A DNA stretch of 64,000 nt from an uncultured Trichococcus sp. (GTDB lineage Bacteria; Bacillota; Bacilli; Lactobacillales; Aerococcaceae). Made by a program: the position numbers and the translations under genes. The stretch lies in NCBI RefSeq assembly GCF_963667775.1, contig NZ_OY764015.1, forward strand, positions 2,717,001-2,781,000, written 5' to 3'. This document shows positions 18,520 to 27,232 of this stretch, piece after piece; positions within the stretch are counted from its first letter, which is position 1; each line of letters opens with the position of its first letter. The notes beneath the pieces were generated by a model. It made no database searches. It saw nothing but the letters and a program-made list of their open reading frames with translations, and was not told where the DNA came from.

Positions 18520-19959
18520 ATGATTTACGAAAAATTGGACAAATTCCGAGAGGATTTCCTGTGGGGATCGGCATCGGCAGCGTATCAAGTCGAAGGTGCA
18601 TGGGATAAAGATGGAAAGGGTGAGAGTGTATGGGATGTGTACACGAAATTACCCGGCACAACTTTTAAAAATACAAATGGGGATGTTGCGGTAGATCATT
18701 ACAACCGATACAAAGAAGACGTTGCTTTGATGGCTGAAATGGGGCTGAAAGCGTACAGATTCTCCATTGCATGGACACGTATTTTTCCGGATGGGAAAGG
18801 CGAAGTGAATGAACATGGGTTGAAATTCTATGAGAATTTGATTGACGAACTCATCGCGAACGATATCAAACCAGTCATCACCTTGTACCATTGGGACTTG
18901 CCACAACATCTGCAAGACTTGTACGGCGGATGGGAATCAAGGGAAATCATTCAGGATTTTAACAGATATTGTGTAACCTTGTTCAAACGTTTTGGCAGCA
19001 AAGTCAAGCATTGGGTTTCTTTGAATGAACAAAATATATTTATGTCGCTGGGTTATGTAACCGCTATGCACCCACCAGCTGTAAAAAATCAGAAGAGAAT
19101 GCTGCAGGCGAATCATATTGCAAACTTAGCCAATGCTACGGTGATCGAGTCGTTCAAAGCCTATGTCCCGGATGGCATGATTGGACCAAGCTTTGCGTTT
19201 GGACCTGTCTATCCGTTCAGCTGCGATCCGAAAGATGTTTTGTCTGCAGAGAATGCGGAGGATCTCAATTGCAACTGGTGGCTGGATGTCTACTGCAAAG
19301 GAAAATATCCAGCATTCGCCTTCAAATATTATGAAAGACTTGGAATCGCACCCGTTATCGAAGAAGGGGATCTTGAGCTGTTGGAAAGAGTAAAACCGGA
19401 TTTTATCGGCATCAACTATTACCAAACAAGCACAGTTGCATTCAATCCGCTTGATGGAGTGGGGCAATCGGAAGGGATCAACAATACAGGTAAAAAAGGA
19501 ACCGCAAAAGAAAGCGGATTGCCTGGGGTCTTCAAAAATGCGAAAAACCCGCATCTGGAAACGACCAATTGGGATTGGGCCATCGATCCTACAGGATTAA
19601 GAGTTGGATTAAGAAGATTAACGAGCAAATACAATCTTCCGATACTCATTACAGAAAATGGTCTAGGAGAATTTGATAAGCTCGAAGATAACGATGTTGT
19701 CGATGATGCGCACAGAATCAAGTATCTCAGCGCACATGTCAAAGCTTGTAAGGAAGCCATAACAGATGGTGTCGATCTTCTGGGATACTGCACCTGGTCA
19801 TTCACAGATTTGTTGAGTTGGCTCAATGGTTATCAGAAACGTTACGGATTCGTCTACATAGACAGGGACGAAAATGATCAGAAGGATCTGAGACGCATCA
19901 AGAAGAACAGCTTCTATTGGTACAAGAATGTCATCAGCAGCAACGGAGAAGAGCTATAA
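18520..19959 (+). CDS. 6-phospho-beta-glucosidase, GH1
   Basis: 479-aa glycoside hydrolase family 1 enzyme, cytoplasmic. N-terminal signature FLWGSASAAYQVEGAW; acid/base Glu170 in LNEQN; nucleophile Glu379 in ITENG. The loop SWLNGYQKRYGF resembles that of enzymes binding a 6-phospho group. It would split phosphorylated beta-glucosides delivered by the neighbouring PTS. ATG at 18520 follows CGGAGGA; an in-frame extension to 18427 overlaps bglK and lacks a site. Confidence 0.92.
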   Translation: MIYEKLDKFREDFLWGSASAAYQVEGAWDKDGKGESVWDVYTKLPGTTFKNTNGDVAVDHYNRYKEDVALMAEMGLKAYRFSIAWTRIFPDGKGEVNEHGLKFYENLIDELIANDIKPVITLYHWDLPQHLQDLYGGWESREIIQDFNRYCVTLFKRFGSKVKHWVSLNEQNIFMSLGYVTAMHPPAVKNQKRMLQANHIANLANATVIESFKAYVPDGMIGPSFAFGPVYPFSCDPKDVLSAENAEDLNCNWWLDVYCKGKYPAFAFKYYERLGIAPVIEEGDLELLERVKPDFIGINYYQTSTVAFNPLDGVGQSEGINNTGKKGTAKESGLPGVFKNAKNPHLETTNWDWAIDPTGLRVGLRRLTSKYNLPILITENGLGEFDKLEDNDVVDDAHRIKYLSAHVKACKEAITDGVDLLGYCTWSFTDLLSWLNGYQKRYGFVYIDRDENDQKDLRRIKKNSFYWYKNVISSNGEEL

Positions 19960-20005
19960 ATTTCGGCCATAAGCAGTAAGTACAAAAAATAAGGAGTGAG
20001 GAATC

Positions 20006-20308
20006 ATGAAAAAAATTTTACTAGTATGTTCAGCAGGGATGTCCACAAGCTTGCTTGTGACCAAAATGAGAGAAGCAGCAAAACAAAAGGGTGTGGAAGT
20101 AGGGATAGACGCGCTTCCAGTTGCGGAAGCGAGTACAGCTGTTGATCATGTCGACATCGTTCTTCTGGGGCCACAAGTGCGCTTCCAGAAAGCAACTGTC
20201 GAAAAACTTGTAAAAGGCAGAATTCCTGTAGAAGTAATGGATATGCGACTTTATGGAACCATGAACGGAAAAGCGATTTTAGAAGATGCTCTACAAAAAA
20301 TGAACTAG
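20006..20308 (+). CDS. PTS lactose/cellobiose-family EIIB
   Basis: 100-aa phosphocarrier. The phosphorylated Cys8 lies in KKILLVCSAGMSTSLLV, the exact EIIB-Cel signature. It passes phosphate from EIIA to the sugar held by EIIC. AAGGAG-like site before the ATG; 46 bases after the GH1 gene, so same operon. Confidence 0.95.
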   Translation: MKKILLVCSAGMSTSLLVTKMREAAKQKGVEVGIDALPVAEASTAVDHVDIVLLGPQVRFQKATVEKLVKGRIPVEVMDMRLYGTMNGKAILEDALQKMN

Positions 20309-20326
20309 GAAAAGAGGATGGGAAAA

Positions 20327-21691
20327 ATGACTCTCATGGACAAATTTCAAAGTATTATTGAAAGATTATTAGTGCCTCTAGCTACAAAATTGAATGCGCA
20401 AAGACATATATGTGCAGTAAGAGATGCCTTCATTTTGTCATTCCCGTTAACGATGGCGGGCTCTTTGATGGTATTGTTGAACAATGTTTTCTTGTCGGCA
20501 GATGGATTCATGTTCAAAATCCTGCAATTCGATAAGCTGTTTCCTGGTATTGTAAAATTCCAAGCCGTCTTCGCTCCGGTCGTTAAAGGTTCAGCTGATA
20601 TTTTCTCGATCCTGATTGTCTTTCTGATTGCCAGAAACCTTGCGAAACTGATGGATGCGGATGACCTGTTGACAGGTTTGACGGCAATCTCCGTTTATTT
20701 CATCATCTACCCTGATTATTTCAACAATGAAGGCATTAATTATATTACGACACAATACACGGGTGCTCAAGGCTTGTTCGTAGCGATTTTGGTAGGGCTT
20801 TTGGTAGGGGAATTAATGTCCAGATTATCAAAATCAGATAAGTTGGAAATCAAAATGCCGGAACAAGTGCCACCGGCTGTCGCTAGATCGTTTAAAGTGC
20901 TGATACCGATCATCATCACGACAATCTTCTTCTCTGTCCTGAACTACTTCGTGAAAATGGCCGCACCAGGCGGATTACACGAATTGATTTACAGCATTAT
21001 CCAAACACCATTGACCAGAATGAGCCAAAGCCTATTCTCTGTGCTTGTATTGGCATTGTTGTCCCAATCGCTCTGGGCAATGGGAATCCATGGACCAAAT
21101 ACGATTGCGGCCATCAGAGATACTATGTTTTCTGAAGCCGGAAATGCGAATCTTTTGTACTATGCGGATAAAGGGACTACATGGGGAGCGCCTTATCCAA
21201 TAACTTACAGTGGTTTAGCTACGGCTTTCTCTGAATACGGTGGTTCGGGTGCGACGTTAGGTCTGATTATTGCTATGCTGATTTTCTCAAAAAATAAGGA
21301 ATCAAAGAGTATCGCGAAACTTTCTTTGGCACCAGGATTATTCAATATCAATGAAATGGTCATATTTGGATTACCGATCGTTTTGAATCCGATTTATATC
21401 ATTCCATTTATTATCGCACCGTTGGTTAATATCATGATCGGCTATACCGCTGTTATGGTTCTTAAGATTATGCCGCCAGTAACGATTGGTGTTCCTTGGA
21501 CAACTCCAGGGCCATTAATGCCGTTCTTAGGTACAGGCGGAAATATCACTGCATTGTTTGTCGGATTTATCTGTCTTGCAGTGAGTGTGTTGATTTACTC
21601 TCCGTTTGTTATTGCAGCCAATAAAGCCGCAGTCCTTGAAGAGGAAGCAGAAAACAAAATAGTGGCACAAGAAGTAGCAGAATCGATCTAA
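20327..21691 (+). CDS. PTS lactose/cellobiose-family EIIC permease
   Basis: 454-aa membrane component that binds and imports the sugar. About ten hydrophobic segments; the family motif around GIHGPNTI (binding region) and the loop YPITYSGLATAF are visible. ATG at 20327 has GAGGA 9 bases upstream; the ATG at 20318 overlaps that site. Substrate is probably cellobiose or another beta-glucoside from operon context. Confidence 0.93.
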   Translation: MTLMDKFQSIIERLLVPLATKLNAQRHICAVRDAFILSFPLTMAGSLMVLLNNVFLSADGFMFKILQFDKLFPGIVKFQAVFAPVVKGSADIFSILIVFLIARNLAKLMDADDLLTGLTAISVYFIIYPDYFNNEGINYITTQYTGAQGLFVAILVGLLVGELMSRLSKSDKLEIKMPEQVPPAVARSFKVLIPIIITTIFFSVLNYFVKMAAPGGLHELIYSIIQTPLTRMSQSLFSVLVLALLSQSLWAMGIHGPNTIAAIRDTMFSEAGNANLLYYADKGTTWGAPYPITYSGLATAFSEYGGSGATLGLIIAMLIFSKNKESKSIAKLSLAPGLFNINEMVIFGLPIVLNPIYIIPFIIAPLVNIMIGYTAVMVLKIMPPVTIGVPWTTPGPLMPFLGTGGNITALFVGFICLAVSVLIYSPFVIAANKAAVLEEEAENKIVAQEVAESI

Positions 21692-21711
21692 ACAGGACAG
21701 GAGATTTGCAC

Positions 21712-22056
21712 ATGGATGGAATGGAATTGATTGCTTTTAATATAATCAGTAATGTTGGAATGGCCAAATCACTTGCTGTTGAAGCTTTGAGGGTTGCCCG
21801 GGAAGGCAAGTACGATGAAGCGGACCAAAAAATGGCCGAAGCATCGGAATGTCTTGTGAACGGACATCACGCACATGCTTCCTTGATCCAAAAAGAAGCC
21901 GCCGGGGAAAAAGTGGAATTCTCGCTGATCATCATGCATGCAGAAGATCAAATGATGGCGGCTGAGACAACAAAATTATTGATTGAAGAAATGATAGGAA
22001 TGTTCAAGCAATTAAAGGACAAAGAAGTCAACACGGAAGAACAAAAAGTGCAGTGA
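21712..22056 (+). CDS. PTS lactose/cellobiose-family EIIA
   Basis: 114-aa trimeric phosphocarrier. The pattern L-x-x-G-H52-H-A-H-A-S-L-I-Q aligns with the family L-x-x-A-H-x-x-Q-T-x-L-I-Q, so His52 is the likely phosphorylation site. HAEDQMM supplies the metal-binding Asp at the trimer axis. AGGAG is 8 bases before the ATG. Gene order B-C-A completes the PTS. Confidence 0.92.
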   Translation: MDGMELIAFNIISNVGMAKSLAVEALRVAREGKYDEADQKMAEASECLVNGHHAHASLIQKEAAGEKVEFSLIIMHAEDQMMAAETTKLLIEEMIGMFKQLKDKEVNTEEQKVQ

Positions 22057-22120
22057 GCATCATTTTTACTTCACTCAGACACAGAAACTGATGTTGATAG
22101 CGAGATAGTTTAGAGCATTT

Positions 22121-22161
22121 AGGGCACCCGGGAGACAATATACTCCTGGGTGCCCTATTTT
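22121..22161 (+). terminator. PTS operon terminator
   Basis: 14-bp stem AGGGCACCCGGGAG/CTCCTGGGTGCCCT with an 8-base loop, then ATTTTT. It separates the operon from the regulator gene. Confidence 0.92.
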
Positions 22162-22173
22162 TCGCCAAAAAGA

Positions 22174-22200
22174 TTGAAAAAAGTGGACAAATGATATAGT
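22174..22200 (+). promoter_or_regulatory. Possible promoter of the lacI-type gene
   Basis: TTGAAA (22174-22179) and TATAGT (22195-22200), but the spacer is only 15 bp. The operator at 22208 lies immediately downstream. Confidence 0.4.
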
Positions 22201-22207
22201 GTTGGAT

Positions 22208-22225
22208 TATGAACGCGAGTTTATG
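22208..22225 (+). promoter_or_regulatory. LacI-family operator O3 (autoregulatory)
   Basis: TATGAACGCGAGTTTATG differs from the O2 core at three positions. It stands 20 bases before the regulator start codon, implying self-control. Confidence 0.8.
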
Positions 22226-22244
22226 AATGAGAGGGGATGCGTAC

Positions 22245-23297
22245 ATGAATAGTACTGAAATTGCAAAACTTGCAGGTGTATCCCGCAGTACTGTATCCAG
22301 AGTGATCAATAATTATCCAAATGTCCCGGAAGAAACAAGAGAAAAAGTCTTAAGGGTAATTAAAGAATATGATTATGTGCCACATGCTTCAGCAAGGATG
22401 CTCGCGGGCAGCAAAAACAAGGTGATTGGACTTTTTATTGTCGATCTGATCAATGAAGAAGAAGGGCTGAAAAATAGGATCACCAAAAGTCCGTATTATT
22501 TGGAGTTTACTAGTTCCGTCATCGAAACAGCAAGTGAAATGGACTATTTGGTCCTTGTTCATATCATCCACACTGTTGCAGGTTATGAAAAAATCAAAGA
22601 GTGTTTCTACAATAAGATGATTTCTGGAGGGATTTTTATAGGCCAGAATGATGATGACGAATCGATAAAAACCATCATCGACAGAGGCTATAGAGTTGTA
22701 TTGGTTGATCAATCAGTCAGACCTGACGACGCCGTATACAATCAGTGCACGATAGTGAATGCTGACAACTACAACGGGGCCTATCGTGCAACCAAATACC
22801 TCATCGACAAAAAACATGAACAAATAGCGCATATTACGGGCGGTACGGTCAAGTTCTCGTCAAAAGACAGAATCAGAGGATACAAAAAAGCATTGAGCGA
22901 TGCAGGAATCAAAGTCAACAAGGACTTGATCATAAACAGTGAATTTGTGGAAGATGCCGGCTATGAGGCTACGAAAAAATTATTCAACGGAAAAAGCAAA
23001 TTTTCGGCCATTTTTGCCAGTAATGACAAAATAGCATTTGGTGCGATCAAAGCCGTCCAAGAAGAAGGACTCAAAGTTCCGGAGGATATTTCTGTGATAG
23101 GCTTTGATGATATTGAATCATCCAAATATTTCAATCCGCCGCTTACTTCGATCAAAATGGAGTTAGTGGAGATGGCAGATCTGGCAACAAAGTCGATTGT
23201 TGCCTCTATTGAACAGGATGTGAAGCCTTCTGTAAATATAGTGCCCGTCACATTGGTGGAAAGAGAGAGCTGTGCAATCTTGAATAAATTGGATTAA
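22245..23297 (+). CDS. LacI-family transcriptional repressor
   Basis: 350 aa. Helix-turn-helix STEIAKLAGVSRSTVSRVIN at residues 3-22, hinge helix, then a periplasmic-binding-protein-like sugar domain ending VTLVERESC. The HTH motif SRSTVSRVIN is normal for recognising a central CG operator, and matching operators flank both this gene and the PTS operon. I therefore infer it represses bglK-GH1-PTS until a beta-glucoside signal binds. ATG at 22245 follows GAGGGG. Confidence 0.92.
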   Translation: MNSTEIAKLAGVSRSTVSRVINNYPNVPEETREKVLRVIKEYDYVPHASARMLAGSKNKVIGLFIVDLINEEEGLKNRITKSPYYLEFTSSVIETASEMDYLVLVHIIHTVAGYEKIKECFYNKMISGGIFIGQNDDDESIKTIIDRGYRVVLVDQSVRPDDAVYNQCTIVNADNYNGAYRATKYLIDKKHEQIAHITGGTVKFSSKDRIRGYKKALSDAGIKVNKDLIINSEFVEDAGYEATKKLFNGKSKFSAIFASNDKIAFGAIKAVQEEGLKVPEDISVIGFDDIESSKYFNPPLTSIKMELVEMADLATKSIVASIEQDVKPSVNIVPVTLVERESCAILNKLD

Positions 23298-23339
23298 ACG
23301 GCATATTTCCGCTGAATCGGCTGTCGTCAGGGCTAGGAT

Positions 23340-23369
23340 TTTACGGGGGATCGATGGTTTTGCTATGAT
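23340..23369 (+). promoter_or_regulatory. Promoter of the DUF1801/DUF3052-like gene
   Basis: TTTACG, 18-bp spacer, and extended -10 TGC-TATGAT (23361-23369). Confidence 0.5.
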
Positions 23370-23401
23370 AGCTTTAACCAAGGATGAGGGGGTAAGCGAA
23401 G

Positions 23402-24292
23402 ATGGCGTACGAACCTAAAACCAAGCCCACGGAAGTGTCCGTGGAGAAGTTCATCGAGGAAATCCAGCAGCCGCAAAAGAAAGAGGATGCTTACGCGCTG
23501 TTGGCGTTGTTTGCGGAAGTGACCGGAGAAGAAGCCAAAATGTGGGGGCCGAGCATAATCGGATTCGGCAAATATCATTACCGGTATGCGAGCGGCCATG
23601 AAGGCGATGCTCCGCTGGCTGCTTTTTCGCCGCGCAAGACCGCGCTGACGTTTTATTTTATGCTGCCGGATGGAAAACGTGAGGAGTTACTTGCGAAGCT
23701 CGGCAAACACAAAATCGGAAAGGGCTGCGTGTACGTCAACAAGCTTTCCGACATTGATACAGCTGTGCTGAAGGAAATGATCCGGGAAGACATCGCTCAT
23801 GCAACCCAACTTTACGGAGGAGAGGCAGCTGGCAAAACACTTCCTGCTTCTGCTTCCATTGCAAAGCGGTTGGGATTCGAAAAATTCAAAAAGCGTGCCG
23901 TTCTGGGGAAAGAGCGCGCCGTGGCTGATGATTTTGCTGAGTTGGATTCCTATGATACGGATTTGGATGCCGGAAAATACGATTTGATTTTTTCCTACGT
24001 CCTGACGTTGGAGGAACTGAAGGCACGCGTCTGGGATACGATCAACCACGACCGCCTGAATCCGGAAGGCTACCTTTATATCGCTTATCCGAAAATCGGG
24101 AACAAAACCTATGACACATCGGTACATCGCGATGCCATCTTTCCGAGTCTGGGTGTGGACGACGGCAAAGGTACTGTCGGCGACAGTACCTTGAAATTTG
24201 CGCGGCTGGTCAAGCTGGATGATACGTTCACGCTTGTCGGGATGAAAAATGCTGTCAAAAGTAAAGGCCACAAGACGAAGAACCTTTACTAG
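23402..24292 (+). CDS. Two-domain protein: DUF1801 (YdhG-like) plus DUF3052-like
   Basis: 296 aa. Residues 1-140 look like DUF1801: FIEEIQQPQKKEDAYAL, then MWGPSIIGFGKYHYRYASG. Residues 150-296 look like a DUF3052-type domain: KYDLIFSYVLTLEELKARVW, then YIAYPKIGNK and VDDGKGTVGDSTLKFARLVKLDDTF. Neither domain has an assigned reaction. Domain names come from my reading of motifs and not a search. Monocistronic with a strong terminator. Confidence 0.6.
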   Translation: MAYEPKTKPTEVSVEKFIEEIQQPQKKEDAYALLALFAEVTGEEAKMWGPSIIGFGKYHYRYASGHEGDAPLAAFSPRKTALTFYFMLPDGKREELLAKLGKHKIGKGCVYVNKLSDIDTAVLKEMIREDIAHATQLYGGEAAGKTLPASASIAKRLGFEKFKKRAVLGKERAVADDFAELDSYDTDLDAGKYDLIFSYVLTLEELKARVWDTINHDRLNPEGYLYIAYPKIGNKTYDTSVHRDAIFPSLGVDDGKGTVGDSTLKFARLVKLDDTFTLVGMKNAVKSKGHKTKNLY

Positions 24293-24320
24293 CAGTGGCT
24301 GAAGGAACAAGCATAATCAC

Positions 24321-24360
24321 AAAAACAGGGGACTGCCGCGTGCGGCAGTCCCTTGTTTTT
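24321..24360. terminator. Bidirectional terminator
   Basis: AAAAACAGGGGACTGCCGC pairs with GCGGCAGTCCCTTGTTTTT almost perfectly; runs of A and T flank it. Confidence 0.92.
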
Positions 24361-24376
24361 GGCAGTAGTTTTATGT

Positions 24377-24520
24377 GGGTCTCCGTTCTCCGGTGAACGG
24401 AGGCTTCGCCGGAGTTCCGACAGATTTCACGGATTCTTCTCCGGCGAGCCTTTCCTCATCGGAAGTGACGATGTTTCCGCGGCACCAACTCCGGCGAGGA
24501 CTCGCTAACCGGAGCAGTGA
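24377..24520 (+). repeat. GC-rich palindromic intergenic element, copy 1
   Basis: A GC-rich block between two convergent genes. It contains a small hairpin (CTCCGTTC/GAACGGAG) and the segment CTCCGGCGAGCCTTTCCTC ending in GGAAGTGA, then GCGGCACC. Similar blocks occur at 39179-39285 and, reversed, at 35879-35956. Confidence 0.5.
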
Positions 24521-24540
24521 CTAATTCTGCCATTCTGCGT

Positions 24541-25320
24541 TCACTCATCCGCCAGTTCTTTTTCCAGCATCCTTGCCAATTCCTGGATCGCAGGATCAGA
24601 ATCGGCAAGGAACCTAGCCAGCACTGTGTGGACGGTATCCGGCAGCTCGTTCCGGAAGTAGAGTATCTGCGTTTCCAGCGCTTCGCAAGCGATGTTTCGG
24701 CAGGCCGCATCGGGATGGTCGGAAAAATACGCGATCCATTGGACGTACCACTGTTTGTCCGGGTCATCCTCGAAGTGCTGAAACAGCTCGGGCAATCCCG
24801 CGGAGTCGGCCAGCAAAAAGGCATGCGCGCCTTCCGTGTGCGTCAGTCGGATCTCTTCAGGAACGGCAATGGGCGCGGGAGTCAAAAGGCGCAGAAATTC
24901 AGCGAAGTCAGCAGCGACAGTCTGCCAATTGTCCGTTTCGATATCGATATGCCGGATGCTCGGCTCTCCGGATGGGGACAGTTTTGAATAGTCGAAGGCA
25001 AAGAGTTGGCTGCCATTGATGCTGAAAAGCACGAAATAATCCGGCAGCCCCGCTGAACGGGCAACTTCTTGCTGGGCGTACAGGCTGTTCTGGTGATCAT
25101 CGTGAAGTCCCAAAATCTCATGGACGGCTGCATAATCGATGCCGTCCGAGGTCGGCTCTTTGGTCGGGATACGGGAGCACAACAGATAGCCGCCGTTCTG
25201 TTCCGCCAGCAGGTCAAGATAAGCCCCAGGCAGATCGGCTACAGTAACATTTTTGTACAAAAGATCAGTTTTGAAGAGGATGGGCAGATTTTTAAACGTG
25301 TGTTGCGGGATAAAATACAT
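24541..25320 (-). CDS. SMI1/KNR4 (SUKH) family protein
   Basis: 259 aa. The N-terminal two thirds match the SUKH fold: LPGAYLDLLAEQNGGYL, the acidic DYAAVHEILGLHDD, and YFVLFSINGSQLFAFDYS. A C-terminal helical extension of about 100 residues follows. SUKH proteins are often immunity proteins against contact-dependent toxins, but housekeeping members exist. No toxin gene is adjacent. GAGGTG stands 5 bases before the ATG. Confidence 0.75.
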   Translation of the reverse strand: MYFIPQHTFKNLPILFKTDLLYKNVTVADLPGAYLDLLAEQNGGYLLCSRIPTKEPTSDGIDYAAVHEILGLHDDHQNSLYAQQEVARSAGLPDYFVLFSINGSQLFAFDYSKLSPSGEPSIRHIDIETDNWQTVAADFAEFLRLLTPAPIAVPEEIRLTHTEGAHAFLLADSAGLPELFQHFEDDPDKQWYVQWIAYFSDHPDAACRNIACEALETQILYFRNELPDTVHTVLARFLADSDPAIQELARMLEKELADE

Positions 25321-25402
25321 AAGTACACCTCATCTGATTTACTTTCCTCCATGATAGCACAGATGCCAGCACTTTTTGGCGCAGGGATGTTTAGTCTATT
25401 TT

Positions 25403-25431
25403 TTTACAAAATGAGTAGACTCTTCTATAAT
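25403..25431 (+). promoter_or_regulatory. lemA-htpX promoter
   Basis: -35 TTTACA (25403-25408), 17-bp spacer, -10 TATAAT (25426-25431). Confidence 0.82.
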
Positions 25432-25502
25432 GAAAGGTGTAGACGGAAAGTTGTCTAGGTCAGCCGTTAGGTCGGCGTGAGAGAAAAGGAGCTGTGAGCA
25501 AA

Positions 25503-26060
25503 ATGGATTGGTTAATAGGAATCATTGTAGTGGCAGCAATCATCGGGGCAGTATGGATTTCGTTGTATAACAGTCTTGTGAAAAATAAATTGTGGGTTAC
25601 GGAGGCTTGGAGCCAGATCGATGTCCAATTGAAACGCAGGAATGATCTGATCCCGAACATCGTTGAAACAGTCAAAGGTTATGCGAAATATGAGCAGGAA
25701 ACGCTGACGAAAGTCATCGATCTGCGGAATATGATTTCCGATATGGGAACCGAAGATCCGGCCAAAAAGATGGAGCTGTCCAATCAGCTGTCGAGTCAAT
25801 TGCGGACCGTCTTCGCTTTGGCGGAAGCATACCCCGATCTGAAGGCGAACCAGAATTTCCTGGCTTTACAGGAAGAGCTGTCCGCAACGGAAAATAAAAT
25901 CGCTTATGCGCGCCAACTGTACAATTCCAGTGTCACGCAGTACAACATCAAACTGGGCACATTCCCGAGCAATATCGTGGCAAACGTCCATGGTTTCCGT
26001 CCGGAAGTCGTTCTGGCTACCCCGGAAGAAGAAAAGAATGTACCGAAAGTATCGTTCTGA
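25503..26060 (+). CDS. lemA: LemA family protein
   Basis: 185 aa. One N-terminal membrane helix (WLIGIIVVAAIIGAVWISLYN) anchors a helical-bundle domain. The LemA hallmark is WSQIDVQLKRRNDLIPNIVETVKGYA, followed by ENKIAYARQLYNSSVTQYN. Function is not defined, though lemA is commonly paired with htpX as here. ATG at 25503 is preferred over GTG at 25494, which almost touches the AAGGAG site. Confidence 0.92.
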   Translation: MDWLIGIIVVAAIIGAVWISLYNSLVKNKLWVTEAWSQIDVQLKRRNDLIPNIVETVKGYAKYEQETLTKVIDLRNMISDMGTEDPAKKMELSNQLSSQLRTVFALAEAYPDLKANQNFLALQEELSATENKIAYARQLYNSSVTQYNIKLGTFPSNIVANVHGFRPEVVLATPEEEKNVPKVSF

Positions 26061-26096
26061 GTAACTATGATTTAGATGGAAAGTTGGTGAGTACCC

Positions 26097-27005
26097 TTGC
26101 TCCATCAACAAATTGAGCAGAATAAACGGCGCACCGTATTGATTGTATTCTTATTCTTTCTCCTGTTTGCGGCATTGGGTGCGGCGATCGGTTACCTGAA
26201 TTGGGATAATGCCTTGTCCGGGCTTACGTTGGCTTTGATCATCGGGGTGGCCTACGTCGCCATCATGGTGGCGCAATCCACCCAAGTGGTCATGAGCTTG
26301 AACAACGCAAAGGAAATAACCGATAAGGCGCAATTCCCGATGCTCTGGAATATCGTCGAGGAAATGACGATCGTGACGCGGTTGCCTTTCCCGAGGATCT
26401 TCGTCATCGAGGACGAAAGCCCGAATGCGTTTGCGGCCGGGAATTCGCCGGAAAAAGCATCCGTCGCCGTGACGACCGGCTTGTTGAAGAAATTGAACCG
26501 CGAAGAATTGACTGGGGTGATGGCGCATGAATTTGCGCATATCCGCAACTATGACATCCGCTTAGCTACTGTCGCTTTGGCGATTGCAGGATTGATCGCA
26601 TTTTTGGCTCAATTCAGCACCCGGATGATGTTTTGGGGGGGCGGCGGCCGGAGACGCAAGAGTGACAACAGCGGTGGAGCCGGGATCATATTACTGATCC
26701 TTTCCTTGCTGATTCTTGTCCTATCGCCTTTTGTAGCAACGATCATTCGTCTCGCGCTGTCCCGCAACCGGGAGTATCTGGCGGATGCGAGTGCGGTTGA
26801 GTTCACGCGCAATCCGGAAGGGTTGATATCCGCTTTGAAGAAAATAGCGACAAGCGAACCGATGGAGGCAGCAAATGCCGCCAGCGCATCGCTTTATATT
26901 GTGAATCCTTTCAAACGGATGAAGGAGGCCGAAGCGGAAAATGATGGATTGTTTTCGACGCACCCCTCAACGGTAAACCGAATCAAAAGATTGGAAGCTA
27001 TGTAA
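26097..27005 (+). CDS. htpX: Membrane metalloprotease HtpX
   Basis: 302-aa zinc protease for membrane-protein quality control. Two N-terminal membrane helices, then HEFAH at residues 144-148 (zinc His144 and His148, catalytic Glu145), two further helices, and the third zinc ligand Glu in NREYLADASAV. Starts at TTG 26097, giving MLHQQIEQNKR, typical of the family, with GGTGAG 5 bases upstream. Cotranscribed with lemA. Confidence 0.94.
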   Translation: MLHQQIEQNKRRTVLIVFLFFLLFAALGAAIGYLNWDNALSGLTLALIIGVAYVAIMVAQSTQVVMSLNNAKEITDKAQFPMLWNIVEEMTIVTRLPFPRIFVIEDESPNAFAAGNSPEKASVAVTTGLLKKLNREELTGVMAHEFAHIRNYDIRLATVALAIAGLIAFLAQFSTRMMFWGGGGRRRKSDNSGGAGIILLILSLLILVLSPFVATIIRLALSRNREYLADASAVEFTRNPEGLISALKKIATSEPMEAANAASASLYIVNPFKRMKEAEAENDGLFSTHPSTVNRIKRLEAM

Positions 27006-27123
27006 ATAGCTTCTTTTTTTCGGACGTTTTATTCAAATTGTACAAATAAAGTTCGGTTTCTGCGGTGAAAACCCTTACAGTTTGTTGCTGTGAAAAAAAA
27101 TAGGCGAAAAAGGCAAATTATCT

Positions 27124-27152
27124 TTGTAAAAGATACGAATTTGTAATAATAT
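27124..27152 (+). promoter_or_regulatory. Promoter of the 249-aa protein gene
   Basis: TTGTAA (27124-27129), 17-bp spacer, TAATAT (27147-27152). Confidence 0.6.
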
Positions 27153-27232
27153 TAACATGGTACTGATACCTTAATCGGTTTTGCAAGTAGTAGAATGATA
27201 ATAAGGGATATTGTGGAAAGGGGGGATCATTC

